Below are positions 50,901 through 62,900 of a DNA stretch of 64,000 bases, one piece after another; positions within the stretch are counted from its first letter, which is position 1, and the number at the start of each line of letters is the position of its first letter. The notes under the pieces are model-generated. The model ran no database searches, had not been told where the DNA came from, and saw only the letters and a program-made list of their open reading frames with translations. A program made the translations under genes and the position numbers. The stretch is from contig NZ_QXFL01000002.1 in assembly GCF_003584125.1 (NCBI RefSeq), forward strand, positions 248,001-312,000. Direction: 5' to 3'. Source of the stretch: Aurantiacibacter zhengii. Its GTDB lineage: Bacteria; Pseudomonadota; Alphaproteobacteria; Sphingomonadales; Sphingomonadaceae.

Positions 50901-53900
50901 GCGGTCCAGCTGAAGGTGCCGTCAGCCGATACCTCCGCACCTACAGGGCCGCTCACCAGAGTGAAGGTGAGCTCGCCAAGCGCATTGTCCGGATCGCTCG
51001 CCCCGAGAGCGAAGCTGACCGCATCGCCCTGTGTGACGGCAAGATCGGCAACCGGATCAAGCACCGGTCCTTCGTTCGGAACGGCGGCGACGGTGACGAT
51101 AAAGCTACCCTCATCCAGCGCGCCGTCGGGATCGGTCACGCGGACCGTAAAGGCGGCATCGCCCAGGCCGGCGGCGGTCCAGGTAAGGCGACCTGTCGGA
51201 GAGACTGCTGCACCTGCCGGACCCGATACGAGTGCGAACGTGAGATCACCGATCGCATCGTCTGCATCCGAAGCGGCAAGCTGGAATTCCAGCACGTCGC
51301 CCTGTGTGGCGTTCACATTGCCAATTGGCGCGAGCACCGGCGCTTCGTTCGGTACCGGTGCCACCGATATGACGAAGCTGCGCTCTGCCGTGTTGCCCGC
51401 CTGATCGCTCACGCGGACCGTCACCGGCTGATCGCCCAATATGTCCGCCGTCCATGTGAAGCGGCCATCGTTCGATACAGCTATGCCAGCAGGGCCGGAA
51501 ACGAGGCTGAATACCAGCGTGTCCAGCGGATCGTCGGGGTCGCTCGCCTCCAGGTCGAAGGCAATTTCATCTCCCTGCGTCACGGCCAGGTTGCCCACAA
51601 CTGAAAGCACGGGTGAAGCATTCACCAGTTCAGCGACACTTATGGTGAAGGTCACCGTATCGCTTGCGCCGTCGGGATCGGTGACGCTGACCGTGAACGA
51701 CTGATCGCCTACGGCATCCGCAGTCCAGGCGAACTCGCCAATAGGCGTAACCGTGGCACCACCGGGACCGGAAACGAGAGCGAAAGTAAGGTCACCCGCA
51801 TCGTCGTCGGGGTCGCTGGCGGAAAGCGAGAACGCGATTGCGTCGCCTTCGGTCACAGCGCGGTTGGACACCGCGTCGATCACCGGGGGCTGGTTGGCAG
51901 GTGCGGCCACGGCGATGACGAAGGTACGCTCGGCGAAGAGTCCCTCGCTGTCAGTCACACGCACGGTCACGGCGTTGTCGCCCGTCCCGCTCGCCACCCA
52001 GCTGAAGGTTCCGTCGGCAGAGACCGCCGCACCCGCTGGACCGGTGACGAGCGAATAGGTCAGCGTCGTATCGTCGTCTTCGGCATCGCTGCCGGTCAGC
52101 ACCAGGATCACAGTATCGCCCTGCACCACGGCTGCGTCATTCACCGGCGCCAGGGTGGGCGGCGTGTTCGTGGCAAGCAACGTAACGGCGATATCGAACG
52201 TGGTCTGGGCGAAAGCACCATCAGGGTCGGTGACACGAACCGTCACCTGCTGCGCCTCGGCGGTGCCGGTGGCAGTCCAGCGGAACGTGCCTGAGGGCGA
52301 CACGGTCGCCCCGGCGGGACCGGAAACCAGCGAGAAGACGAGATCGCCTTGCGCGTCGTCCGGGTCGCTGCCGGTCAGGACAACAACCAGTTCATCACCC
52401 TCGGTCACAGCCTGCTGCGCCACCGGATCGATGGCGGGCGGCTGGTTGTCGGGCGGGGTGACGGCAATGACAAAGCTCGTCTGCGACACCGCACCCGCCG
52501 CGTCCGCAACCTGGACTGTTACGGTCTGCGGGCCGGTACCCGTGGCAGTCCAGGCGAATTGCCCTTCGGGCGATACCGAAGCCCCCGCAGGGCCATCGAT
52601 CAGCGTGTACACCAGCGCGGCTGGCGCATCGTCTATATCTGTTGCGGTGAGCGTCAGATTGACGTCATTGTCGCGCAAAACATTCAGGTCCGCCACGGCG
52701 CCGATCACGGGATCATCGTTCACCGGGTTGACCGTGATGGTCACATCCGCGCTCGCGCGGCCGCCAATGTTGTCGGTCACGGAGTAACTGAAGCTATCGG
52801 TGCCGAAGAAGTTCTCGTCCGGCGTATAACGATAAAGCCCGCCTTCCAGCACCAGGGTGCCGTTGGCCGGCTGCGTATCGACCGTCAGCGCCAGCGGATC
52901 CCCTTCGGGGTCGGTATCGTTGGCCAGCAGGTCGAGCAGGACCGTACCGTCCTCGTCCAGGCTGGCGGAATCGTCCAGCGCGATGGGCGGGAAGTTCACT
53001 TCGGTCGTTCCGAAGGCGATATTGTCGACGGTGACAAGGCTGTCGAGCGCACCCTGTGCGATCAGGTCGAACGACAGCAGTGCGCCATTGACCGCATCTA
53101 TGGCACCTAGCGAAATGGTTACCACGACCGGGCCAGCAAGCGGATCGCCCGACACCGCCACGCCCGGCGCCACGTAGAGCGAGCCATCGGCCTGGAGATT
53201 GAGGAAGGCATCGGACAGGTCCAGCCCGCCCATCGCGCCAAGCAGCGACTCGCCCGTCACGGGATCGATCAGCGCGACTTCGAAGGCATCGGGGGGCAGC
53301 CCCTCTTCGCTGCCGAGACCGGCGACATCGAGCGTGAAGCTAAGCGTCTGCGCATCGGCCGGGATAGCGAATCCCTGCCGCAGCGAGGAGAAGAAGCGGC
53401 TATCTTCCGCCAGCACCCCTGCCCCGCCGGATACCGAGCCACCGCCAACAGCTTGCCAGCCCTGCGCGGCGGAGAAATCGCCGTTTTGCAATGGTGTAAC
53501 GGCGGGTGCCCCCAGGGTATAGAGCGGCGCGATCTGAGGAGCGCGCGGCGCGCCCGCAAGAAAACCGCCCTGCCCGCCCTGCAACTGCACCAGTGGATTG
53601 TCGCCCGGATCGAATGTCATGGTTTCCCCGACGACACCGACTTCATCCAGTTCGGAATAGAAGCGTCGTTCACCCAGGCCGATGGTTGCGCTCATCAGGC
53701 GCGCATCCAGCGTGGCGGGAATATCCTCGATACCCACGGCGTGACCCAGTTCGTGCAGCACCACGGTGAACAGGTCCACCCGGCCTGCCGCCTCGCTGCT
53801 TTCCAGCGCATCGAAGAGGTGGCCTGCGGCGCCTTGTGTGAACTCGCTGCTCTCGGCCGGAGTGGCATCGATGAACCAGCCGTAGCCACCGGCATCGTCA

Positions 53901-56900
53901 TCGATCACCAGCAAGCCGTCTTCGAACGTGGCGAGTGCGTTGTCGCCAAGATCGCGCACCTCGAAAGTGATGTTGTCGAAGATGTTTTCGAGGTTGGCGT
54001 AGACACCATCGTCGAGCCATTCCTGCTTCGCAGCCTCGATCACCGCCTCCATCTGGGCCAGCGTGCTGGATGTGACATCGACAGGCACTTCACCAGCCGG
54101 ATCAAGCTCCAGCGGGCTGCCGCTGGTGACCAGTGTGAAGCGCACCTTGTCGAGCAGGAAGACCTGGCTGATCGCATCGCCAATTGCGAAACTGGGATCG
54201 GGGTCGGCGCTGATAATTACCTGGCGTTCGCGTACCAGCATCTCGGTGCGTCTCTCGACCGCGTAGTCCTCCACCGTGCCGCCGGGGATTTCCACCGCGT
54301 TCGTTTCGCCAAAGGAAACCGGGTCGAGCACGCGGGACGGATCGTCACCGCGGTCAATCAGGTACTGGCGGATGTAGTGGGTCACGGCCTGCGCGCGGTC
54401 CGCAGCAAGCTGCTTGTTGTATTCGTAAGTGCCGTTCGGGTCGGCATAGCCGAATATCTGCACCTGCGCATCGGGGTGTTCGAACACCCATTTCGCCTGT
54501 TGTTCCAGTGCAGCAAGCTCACCGGGCTTGTCGGCCAGCTGCGCCAGGGTCCGCTCGTCGTTCTCGAAGAACACCTTGTTGTCGACACCGGCGGGGTAGG
54601 ACCAGGGATTGAATTCCTCGAGGATTTCCTCGGCCGCGACCGAGATGATTTCCAGCTTCACGACCTGTCCCCGCAGCGCCGCGGGGACATCGACGACGAT
54701 GTTGTTGGTCTTCCAGAAGCCAAGGTCGAGTTCGATCGGCTGTTCCACCACTACCTGGTCGGTGGTGGCATTGGTCATGCGCACCAGCACGCGGGCATTC
54801 GGGGTCAGCAGCCAGGGCGTCTTGATCTCGAGCTGCAGCTTGTTGGCAGTCGGCGGCACCACCATGCGGTTGTGCGTCAGGGTGGAGAAATCGCTCGTCT
54901 CGTCGATGAACTTGTTGAGCGCCTGGGTAACCTTCGCCGCCAGGCCGGATGTCTCGCTGCCGATCTGGAAGCCGATAATTTCGACAATGCCGTTCAGGAT
55001 TGCCTTCACCGCCGCCGTGCCGCCGAACATCAGGGCATAGTTGCTCGTCTGCTCGCCGATCAGGGCCTCGAACGCCTTCTTGATGACCTCTCGGAAGCCG
55101 TCGAATTCATCCGACGATGGGTTGGAGGATTTGCCGATGAACCCGGCGACATCGAAATCGCCAAACACCGCGCCTGCATCGATGGCCGCCTTGATGAGAT
55201 CATCCACCACGTTCACGACCTTGAGCAGGTGCTCGTAGGCCGAACGCTTGGCGATGGCGTCGGGGTTGGTAACCAGCATTTCCAGCTCCCACCGATTGTA
55301 GGCATCGGTGCCCGGCTCGGACGGAGGTGGCTTGAAGCCGGTTTTCTGCAGCATCTTGCCGCGTAGGTAATCGTCGAGGAATTTCTTGCCCGCCGTATCC
55401 ATCAGGCGGGCGAAAACATCCGCACCCAGCTGGCCGGGGTTGGTTTGGACGGCGAACATGCCGGTCACGTCGACCTCGCCGATCCAGTCGCCGAAATCGA
55501 TCTTGAACCCGCCGCCGCCATGGAACGACCAGCCCGGCAGTTCATAGGCCAATGGATAGCGGCCAAAGGTCGCTTCCTCGAACACCGAGTTGTTGGCGTT
55601 GCCGCCCTGGACGAGAAAGTTGTAGAAGGAATTGCGGATTCCGAGCTCGAAATCGCCGTTGAACACCGTTGGAACCGCGGCATCGCCGCGCGGGGCCTGC
55701 GAGTTGTCGTAAGCCACGTTCACACGTTCGCCCGTGCTGGTGCGATAGGGCGCGCCGCCCCCGGCCGCACTGTAATACCAGCCGGTTCCGATCCCTTCCC
55801 ACACATTCTTGTTCGGCGTGGACTCGTAAGTGGTCGCGGGCCTTCCGGCGGTCACCTTCGAAGGCACCACCTGGTACCATGGCACCTGGCCGAAATTCTC
55901 GGTCGGGATGATAAGCGAGAGCGTGCCCTTCCCGTCGTCGGTGACGCGGCGATAGATGGGATAGCCATTCAGGTTGTCGATGCTGGTGTCGATCGTGCCG
56001 GCATACCATTCGAAGACGCGCGAGTGCGGTCCGCCTACACCGATCGAGAACGGGCCGAAGCCGACATCGTCCTGGGTGAAACCGGAACGCCCGTTGAGGT
56101 GGATTTCCAGGTCGGCACTGGTGGCGGCAGCGGCCGGGTTTTCCTGCCTGAACTTCAGCAGGTCCTCGTTGCTGGCAAAGCTGGAGAATGGATTTGCCGT
56201 CAGTGAACGCCCGTTGGCCGTCAGCGTGAAGCTTAGGCGTCGCAGGGTATCCCCAACCGGCAGGTCGGTCGTCTCTGCACGCGCCAGCGTCTGGTAATAG
56301 TTGTCGGCAAAGGTGACGTTGTTCCAGACCTGGACCGAGGGATCGCTGAAATTCTGGAACTGGATCGGATTCAATTTCAGGCCAAGGAACGCCGCCAGGT
56401 CGAACAGTTCGGGCACCTTGTTGCCGAATTCGATCAGTTTCTTGCCCACGCTGGGCGCCAGCAAGCTGACGATCACGCCTGCTCCCTGCACCGCCAGCTG
56501 AGCTAGAGTATCCAGCGGCACGGCGAGCGTTTCCTGCAGGAAGTCATGCGGATCAAGCGTGGTCATGTGAATGCCGTATTCGCCACCGGCATTCGGGAAG
56601 TACGTTCCCAGCCGCTGGATGATCTCGGAATTCACGACAGCGCCGCGTCCGTGCCCGATGAAGTGCAGCGGCGACTTGAAGATGTTGCCCCCGCTTTCCT
56701 GGTTAAGGGCGACCAGCGAGGCGAAGAACGCATCCCCTGCTGCTTCCGCGAAGCCGGTATCGGTGATGTCCGATTCCTTGTTCCAGTCGGTGAGGAGGAC
56801 CACCGCCTGTCCCGGCACCAGCGCACCGGCGTTCCGGCGGCTGCTGTCGGAAATGTCCACCCAGTCGCCGGTTTCCTTCTCGTATCGCAGTACCACGCCG

Positions 56901-59900
56901 CCGCCACTGGCACGCGCTATCATCTGGGCGACCTCGGTATAGGCCCCGCCCTCTTCCTCGAATGCCACGTTGTCGAGGCCAAAGCCCAGCTGCATATCGT
57001 GGCTGAGGATGGTGACGCCGTTGTACGGCGCATCGATGGCCTTGGGCTGCAACTGGAACGCGGCGGCTTCGCGCACGTCCTTGCCGACCATCTCGACGCC
57101 CCAGAAATAGTCCTGCCCGCCTGTCATCGCCCGCGCATATTCGGCCGAAACGAAAACCTTCCAGGTCTTGTTGTCGGTATCGCCGGTGCGGATGATATTG
57201 CCGCTTGGCTGCACCAGGTAGGCGCCCGGTTCCAGATCCTGTGATGTGATGATCCGGTTGGGGTTATTGTCGCCCGCTGCCAGCAGCGCCGCGCTGGGAT
57301 CGTCGTCGAAGAAATATCGCGGCGACGGGTCATCGTCCGGCCACATGCCACGACCCGGCGGCAGCGCGCTTACAAAGAAGCGCGTCTTGAGCGGGGTGCC
57401 GTCAGTCGGCAGTTCTATCAGGTTGGTATCGATGTCCCAGTGGAACGTCAGCAATTCCGAATTCTGGTTGAACACGTCTGCCTGCGCGGTGGGCGTGATC
57501 AGTCGCAGGGCATTGATATCCTGCAAGGCGAGGCCTCGACCGTGGCGGGGCACGTCCACCGCCGGCTCATAGAAATCGACCCCGAATGACGGATGATCGA
57601 GCACCACCGTCTTCCACTTGTCGCGCTGGAGCGTGGGAGCGGGATCGATCGCGCGCACCTTCTCGATGTCGAGGATGACGATGTTCCCGACCCCGCGGTA
57701 ATTGGCGTAGAGCTTGTCACCCGAACTATCGATGCGCAGTTCTTCGAGGAAGGCGAGCGGGATCGGGGTGGTGACGCCCACAAGCTCTGCCGCACCAAAC
57801 GGATCGCGAATAACGAGGATTTTCGAACCCCAGGAATAGAGGCTATCGATCGCCTGACCCTTGGCCAGATCGCTCTGCCAGTACTGCGGGGGCAGGCCCC
57901 AGTCGGCGACGAAGGCGTATTCACGGTCCGGCGTAACAGCCACGCCGGAGGCATGGTGGAGGTTTAGGTCGTTGACCCGTCCGATCGAGAAACTTCCCGA
58001 ATCGGTGGTCCGCTTGAGGTCTACTGCCAAGGTGTAGCCGGCCACGGTGAACGGGCGTTCCACAACGCCGGTAGGCTGATCCGTGACACGAGTGGAAACC
58101 GCACGCGGCTTGTTCCCCTCGATCAGAAAATTGAGCGGGTTGTCGCTCAGCACTTCAATGATCTTGAGGCCGGCATCCATGTCCCCGCGCGAAACGAACA
58201 CCATCTTGTCGGGATCGGTAGTGGCCTGGATGTCATAAGGGTCCACGCCGCCATCGATCTTGGCAATAACCTTTCGCCATTTGCGCGAATTGGCGTCCTG
58301 GGAGGCCGGGCGGTCCCCTTCGTCGGTGTTGATGACGATAATCAGGCCCTTGTCCTGATTGCTGCCGTAAGCCCACGGCCGTTTGCCGAACAGTTCGGAC
58401 ACCGGCACCGCAACATACAGGCGGGTGCCATCGGCATTCAGAGACATGCTCGTGATGTGGCCGAATTCATCGCCCTGACTGGTGATGCCCACATCTATGG
58501 CATGGGCGGAATCGCTCAGGACCTTGAGGTAGTTCGGCGAACCGGGATCGATGTCGATCACGTGAACCTTGCCGTACCCGCCAGCGTAAAGGAACTTGTT
58601 GTTCGGATCGACCGCCAGCGCGGTGACATTGCCGCCGGGGATCTCGATCATCTGTATGCCGGGTTTGGTGGCATCGGCATCGTGCTGCTGCAGCGCCAGC
58701 GTATCGATAACCGCGATGCCCTTGTTCGTCGCAGCGAAAGCAGCGCCAAGATCGGTCGTGGTGACGATCTCGTTCACCGAGGCACCAAGGTCGATGTAGT
58801 GGAACAGATAATCCCGTTCCTGCTCGTTCTCGAAATTGCGCTTCAAGTCGATCACTTCGACGCCGCTGGTCGTCCCGGCGAAGCCGAAGGACGCCTTGTT
58901 GTCGACCTTGATCGGCACGCTGCGGATCGTCTCACCCGATCCCGCAGGCGCATCGGTGCGCGGCCTCTCGATGAAGATCTCGCTAGACCCCAGCAGGATG
59001 TTGGGACTGACATTGATCGTGACGACGGCGACGCCGAGGCCCGGTTGGATCGTGACCTGCTCATCGGTCAGTTCGAGTTCGAAGGTCCCTTGGCGTATGA
59101 CGACTTTCAGGTCGTCGATCGGTGCAGTCCCGTTGTCGACAACCATCACCACCTTGGAGCCGCCGCCATCCTGCAGGACCGGGTCGGCGCTGATGATGAC
59201 CGGGGCAAGGTCGCTGCTGGACTGGCTGGAGGGGAACTCGGCAAAGATCGTCCGGTCCTTGCGCAGGGTATTCGCGGTCGGCTCGAGCTGGACGCGCTCG
59301 TATGTGCCGTCTCCCGCCTTGCGGAAGATCTGGATGGCTGCCTTCGTGGCCAGGTCCGGCAACTGCGCGATGGCAAGTCCCAGCCCGGCAAGTCCAAGCC
59401 CCACCGCCGTTCCGGCAAGGCCCCCAGTCGCCGCTATGCCCAGTGCGGGGAAGAAGCAGAAGAAAGTCGCCAGCTTGAACCCGGCATTCACCGACAGTGT
59501 GGGCACCGGTTCGCCGATGCGGCCCACCAGGATGCGACCGTTCTGGGACAGACCCGGGAACGGCGGCGATTTCACACGCGCCATGCCGTCGGCATCGATC
59601 GTGCCGGAATCCAGCACATTCCAGACTTTCACAAGTTCGCCGTTTTCGCCAACCGGCAGTTCCTGCTCGACGAAAATCCACACCTGGTCGCCCACTTCGC
59701 CAGCGCCCGAGGGCACGGGAACGGCGAGTTGCAGGGCATCGGTTATCTCCGCACCCTCCACGGAAAGGTCGAAGGCGCCGACGAAATCGAACAGGTCTGG
59801 CGCGGGCATCGGAATGTCGAGATCCGCTTCGGCCACGGTCTCCACGGTCACCGTGGCATCGCCGGAAAGGGCACCGGGACCGAATGCCAGCTGGATGCCA

Positions 59901-62900
59901 CCAGTATTTTCGATAATGCCACCCTCGGCGGCATTGATGGCCACCGTGTCGCCAACTGCCGCAGGCTTCACCGACACCTGGATCACGTCCTCCCCGCGAG
60001 CGTGGATCACCGTTACCGTCGTGCGCCCTTCGCGAAGGCCGGTCATCATGCCGTTCTCGTCGACGGCTACGATCGAGCTGTCGCCGGAGAGATACAGAGT
60101 GCCTTCTTCCGGATAGTCATCGACATACATGGACCGGGCCGGATCGAGCGAGGCGATGATCTGGCGCGTGCCGCCCGCAGGCAACAGCGTGACGGTGTCG
60201 GGATAGGCATCGAGACCGTAAACCGAGGTGAGGATTTCACTCAATGTCTCGGGCAGGCCCGCGCTGACCACGGTGGCGGCAGAGATATTCCCCCGGCTGA
60301 CCTGGAGATAGGTGGAGCCCGGCCCCACCGGGCGAAGCAAGCCGCCTTCATCCAGCGTTGCCACGGCGGTGTCGCCAACCTTTGCCTCGACATAGGAGTA
60401 GGGCAGGAAGACTTCCGCCTGATCCGCGAATGTGCCGACGAGGCCGATGCGGAACTGCTCGCCGATGGAATTGAATTCCAGGTCGCGCACCTCGAAATCG
60501 ATAGCTGTCAGCGGCGCATCGGAAACATTGATATCGATGACGCCGGCAGCAGATGTGCCGTAACCGTCGTCCGCCGAAACCCGGACGCTGGCCGCCCCAT
60601 CGTAGCCCGCATCGGGCGTAAAAATCAGGCCTCGACCATCGGTGGTAAGCCGGGCCGTGCCGCCGGTCACATCGACGATGCGATAGTAGAGCCGGTCGCC
60701 ATCGGGATCGGTGGCTACCTCGGAAAGGTCTATCCAGGCAGGCAGGTCGATATGGGTCAGGACGTCGGCCAGCTCTTCCGCCAGTTGCGGCGGCAGGTTG
60801 GCAAGGAAGCCGTAGTTGGCCGCCAGCAACTGCCGGTCGGATGCCCCGATCTCGCCGTCACCGTCAATATCACTGCCCTGGGCAGCTGCCGCAAGGGCAG
60901 TGCTGTCGGCGCCGTCCACCCGCCCATCGGCGGTGATGTCGCCTGCAATGCGCAGGTCGAGCGAATAGCCCCCGCTGCCAGTCAGTGTCAGCAGGTTCAG
61001 GCCTGCCGCCTCGATAGCGAAGAGCGATACGGTTTCGCCGCTGCCTTTCTCGCGCGAGAGCAGCCGTGCCCCGGCGATGGCCGCATCGGTATCGCCGGTG
61101 GTCACCACCCTCAGCACGACGATGCCACTCTGGGTCTTGGAAATCTCGCTACTGCGGATCGTGAAGGCAAAAGTTGCCTCGCCTTCCGTCGGTAAGTCGC
61201 CTGTCAGCGGATTACCGGTGAACGCTGCCGCCGTCCCGAGATTGCCGATGATGGGCGCGGTGCTTACCTCGCCATCGGTGCCGTAGGAGATACTACGCCC
61301 GCTGCCCGCACCCGGCAATTCGAGCTCCAGTCCACTCTCGCCATAGGCATAGCGCGTGCCCTCTCCGGTGGAGAGGTTGCGCGTGCCCGCCAGCTTCCCG
61401 GCAGTGTCGTACTCGAACACCACGCTGACCCCGTCGGGCGACGTCAACCGGGTGATGTTCCCTGCCTGGTCGCGTACGAAGGAAAGGGTCTCCCCGCCTA
61501 GCGCGGTGATGCCGCTGTCACCGACAAGCAATGTGCCCGAGGTGGTTTCTATGGCCACGGTGCCGCGGCGGGAATCGATGATAAAGGCCGTGCCGTCGGG
61601 CGATACCAGGCGATAGTCGCTCTCACCGAAGATCGCGGCAGCCGGGTTGTAGGCGATGCCGCTTTCGACGGAGAAGAACTTCGCCCCCACCTGGCGAAGC
61701 TGCACATTTGCGCTTTGTAGCACGTAACCGTGATCGCCATCAGCGACGAAAGCCGGGCGATAGAAGGTCTGCCCGCCGATCACTTCTGCAACTGGTGCAA
61801 AAGTGAATCCGGCACGTTCGCCCGTGGGCAGGGTTAGGTAGACGCGGGTGCCCAGCTCGAATGCGGGCGCGCTGCCATCGGCCGCCAGGCGGTCACCCGC
61901 TGCGCTCTGCACATCCATGTCGATGCCCAGGTAGGACCATTCGCCCGAAATCGAGTCGTAACGGCGCACGAGGTCGAACGGGATGCCGCCAACGGTGCCG
62001 CTGAAATCCGTGCCCTGCGTCACGAGACGGCCGATCTTGTCCTCTCCGGTCAGCAGTTCGATATCGGCGCTGGCCACGCTGGTGCGCCCGGAAATGTCCT
62101 GCGCGGTAAGCCGCAGGGCGTAGAAACCATCGGACAAGCGACGCGGATCGAGATTGCCCAGCACATCGGCCTGGGGACTATCGCCGCGCGCCAGTTCGAC
62201 CACGCTGCCATCGTCGCCCAGCAGTTCGAGCGTCCAGAAATCGAGGTTGGTATCCGCAATCGAGCCGGAAATCGCCAGCGGCTCGCGCACCAGTGCGTCA
62301 GACAGCGTCGTGGCAAGCGAGACGACAGGCGCACTCGTATCCTCCGGATCGCGGACCTTGAGTTCGCGCGTCACGGTGCGTTCGCCGCCATCGGCATCCC
62401 GCACGGTGGCCACCAGCACGTATTTGCCCGGCGCATCCGGCGTGATCGTGGCGCGGCCATTCTCACCGATGGTGACCGGCTGCCCGTCAAGTTGCAGGGT
62501 GGTTTCCACGATCTCGGACAGGCTGTCGGCCTGTACCGTAACCAGAACATCCTGGCTGGGCACCGGTGCGAAGCTGGGTGTCAGCTCGATCCGTACCACC
62601 GGGTCTACCGGTTCCAGCAGCGCGCGCAGCAGGATCACCTTCGGTGTCGTAGTCTTGCCGTCGTCCACCTTCAGGCGGACGACATAGTCGCCAATCTGGC
62701 CGGGCCCCGGTGTCCAGGCAAACTCGCCGGTTTCCGGGTCTATCGTGGCACCTTCGGGCAGGTCGTCGGCGGTGAAAGTCAGCACGTCGTTTACGTCGGC
62801 ATCAGCGGCATCGATGAAGAAGCGCTTTTCCTCACCGATCACGAAGGCATGGAAACCTTCACTGACTACAGGCGCGCGGTTGATGTCCGCCACCCGGATG

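Noticed and set aside
50258-51076. A possible CRISPR or DNA-level satellite array
   Set aside because: The 273-bp period equals 91 codons and the reading frame is open throughout, so these are protein repeats.
49958-51604. A 548-codon open frame on the plus strand with repeats
   Set aside because: Its repeats are only the complement of the Ig-like repeats on the other strand.
58457-61195. A 912-codon open frame on the plus strand
   Set aside because: It is antisense to the giant exoprotein gene, has no recognisable domain, and similar long antisense frames occur throughout this GC-rich gene. It reflects codon bias.
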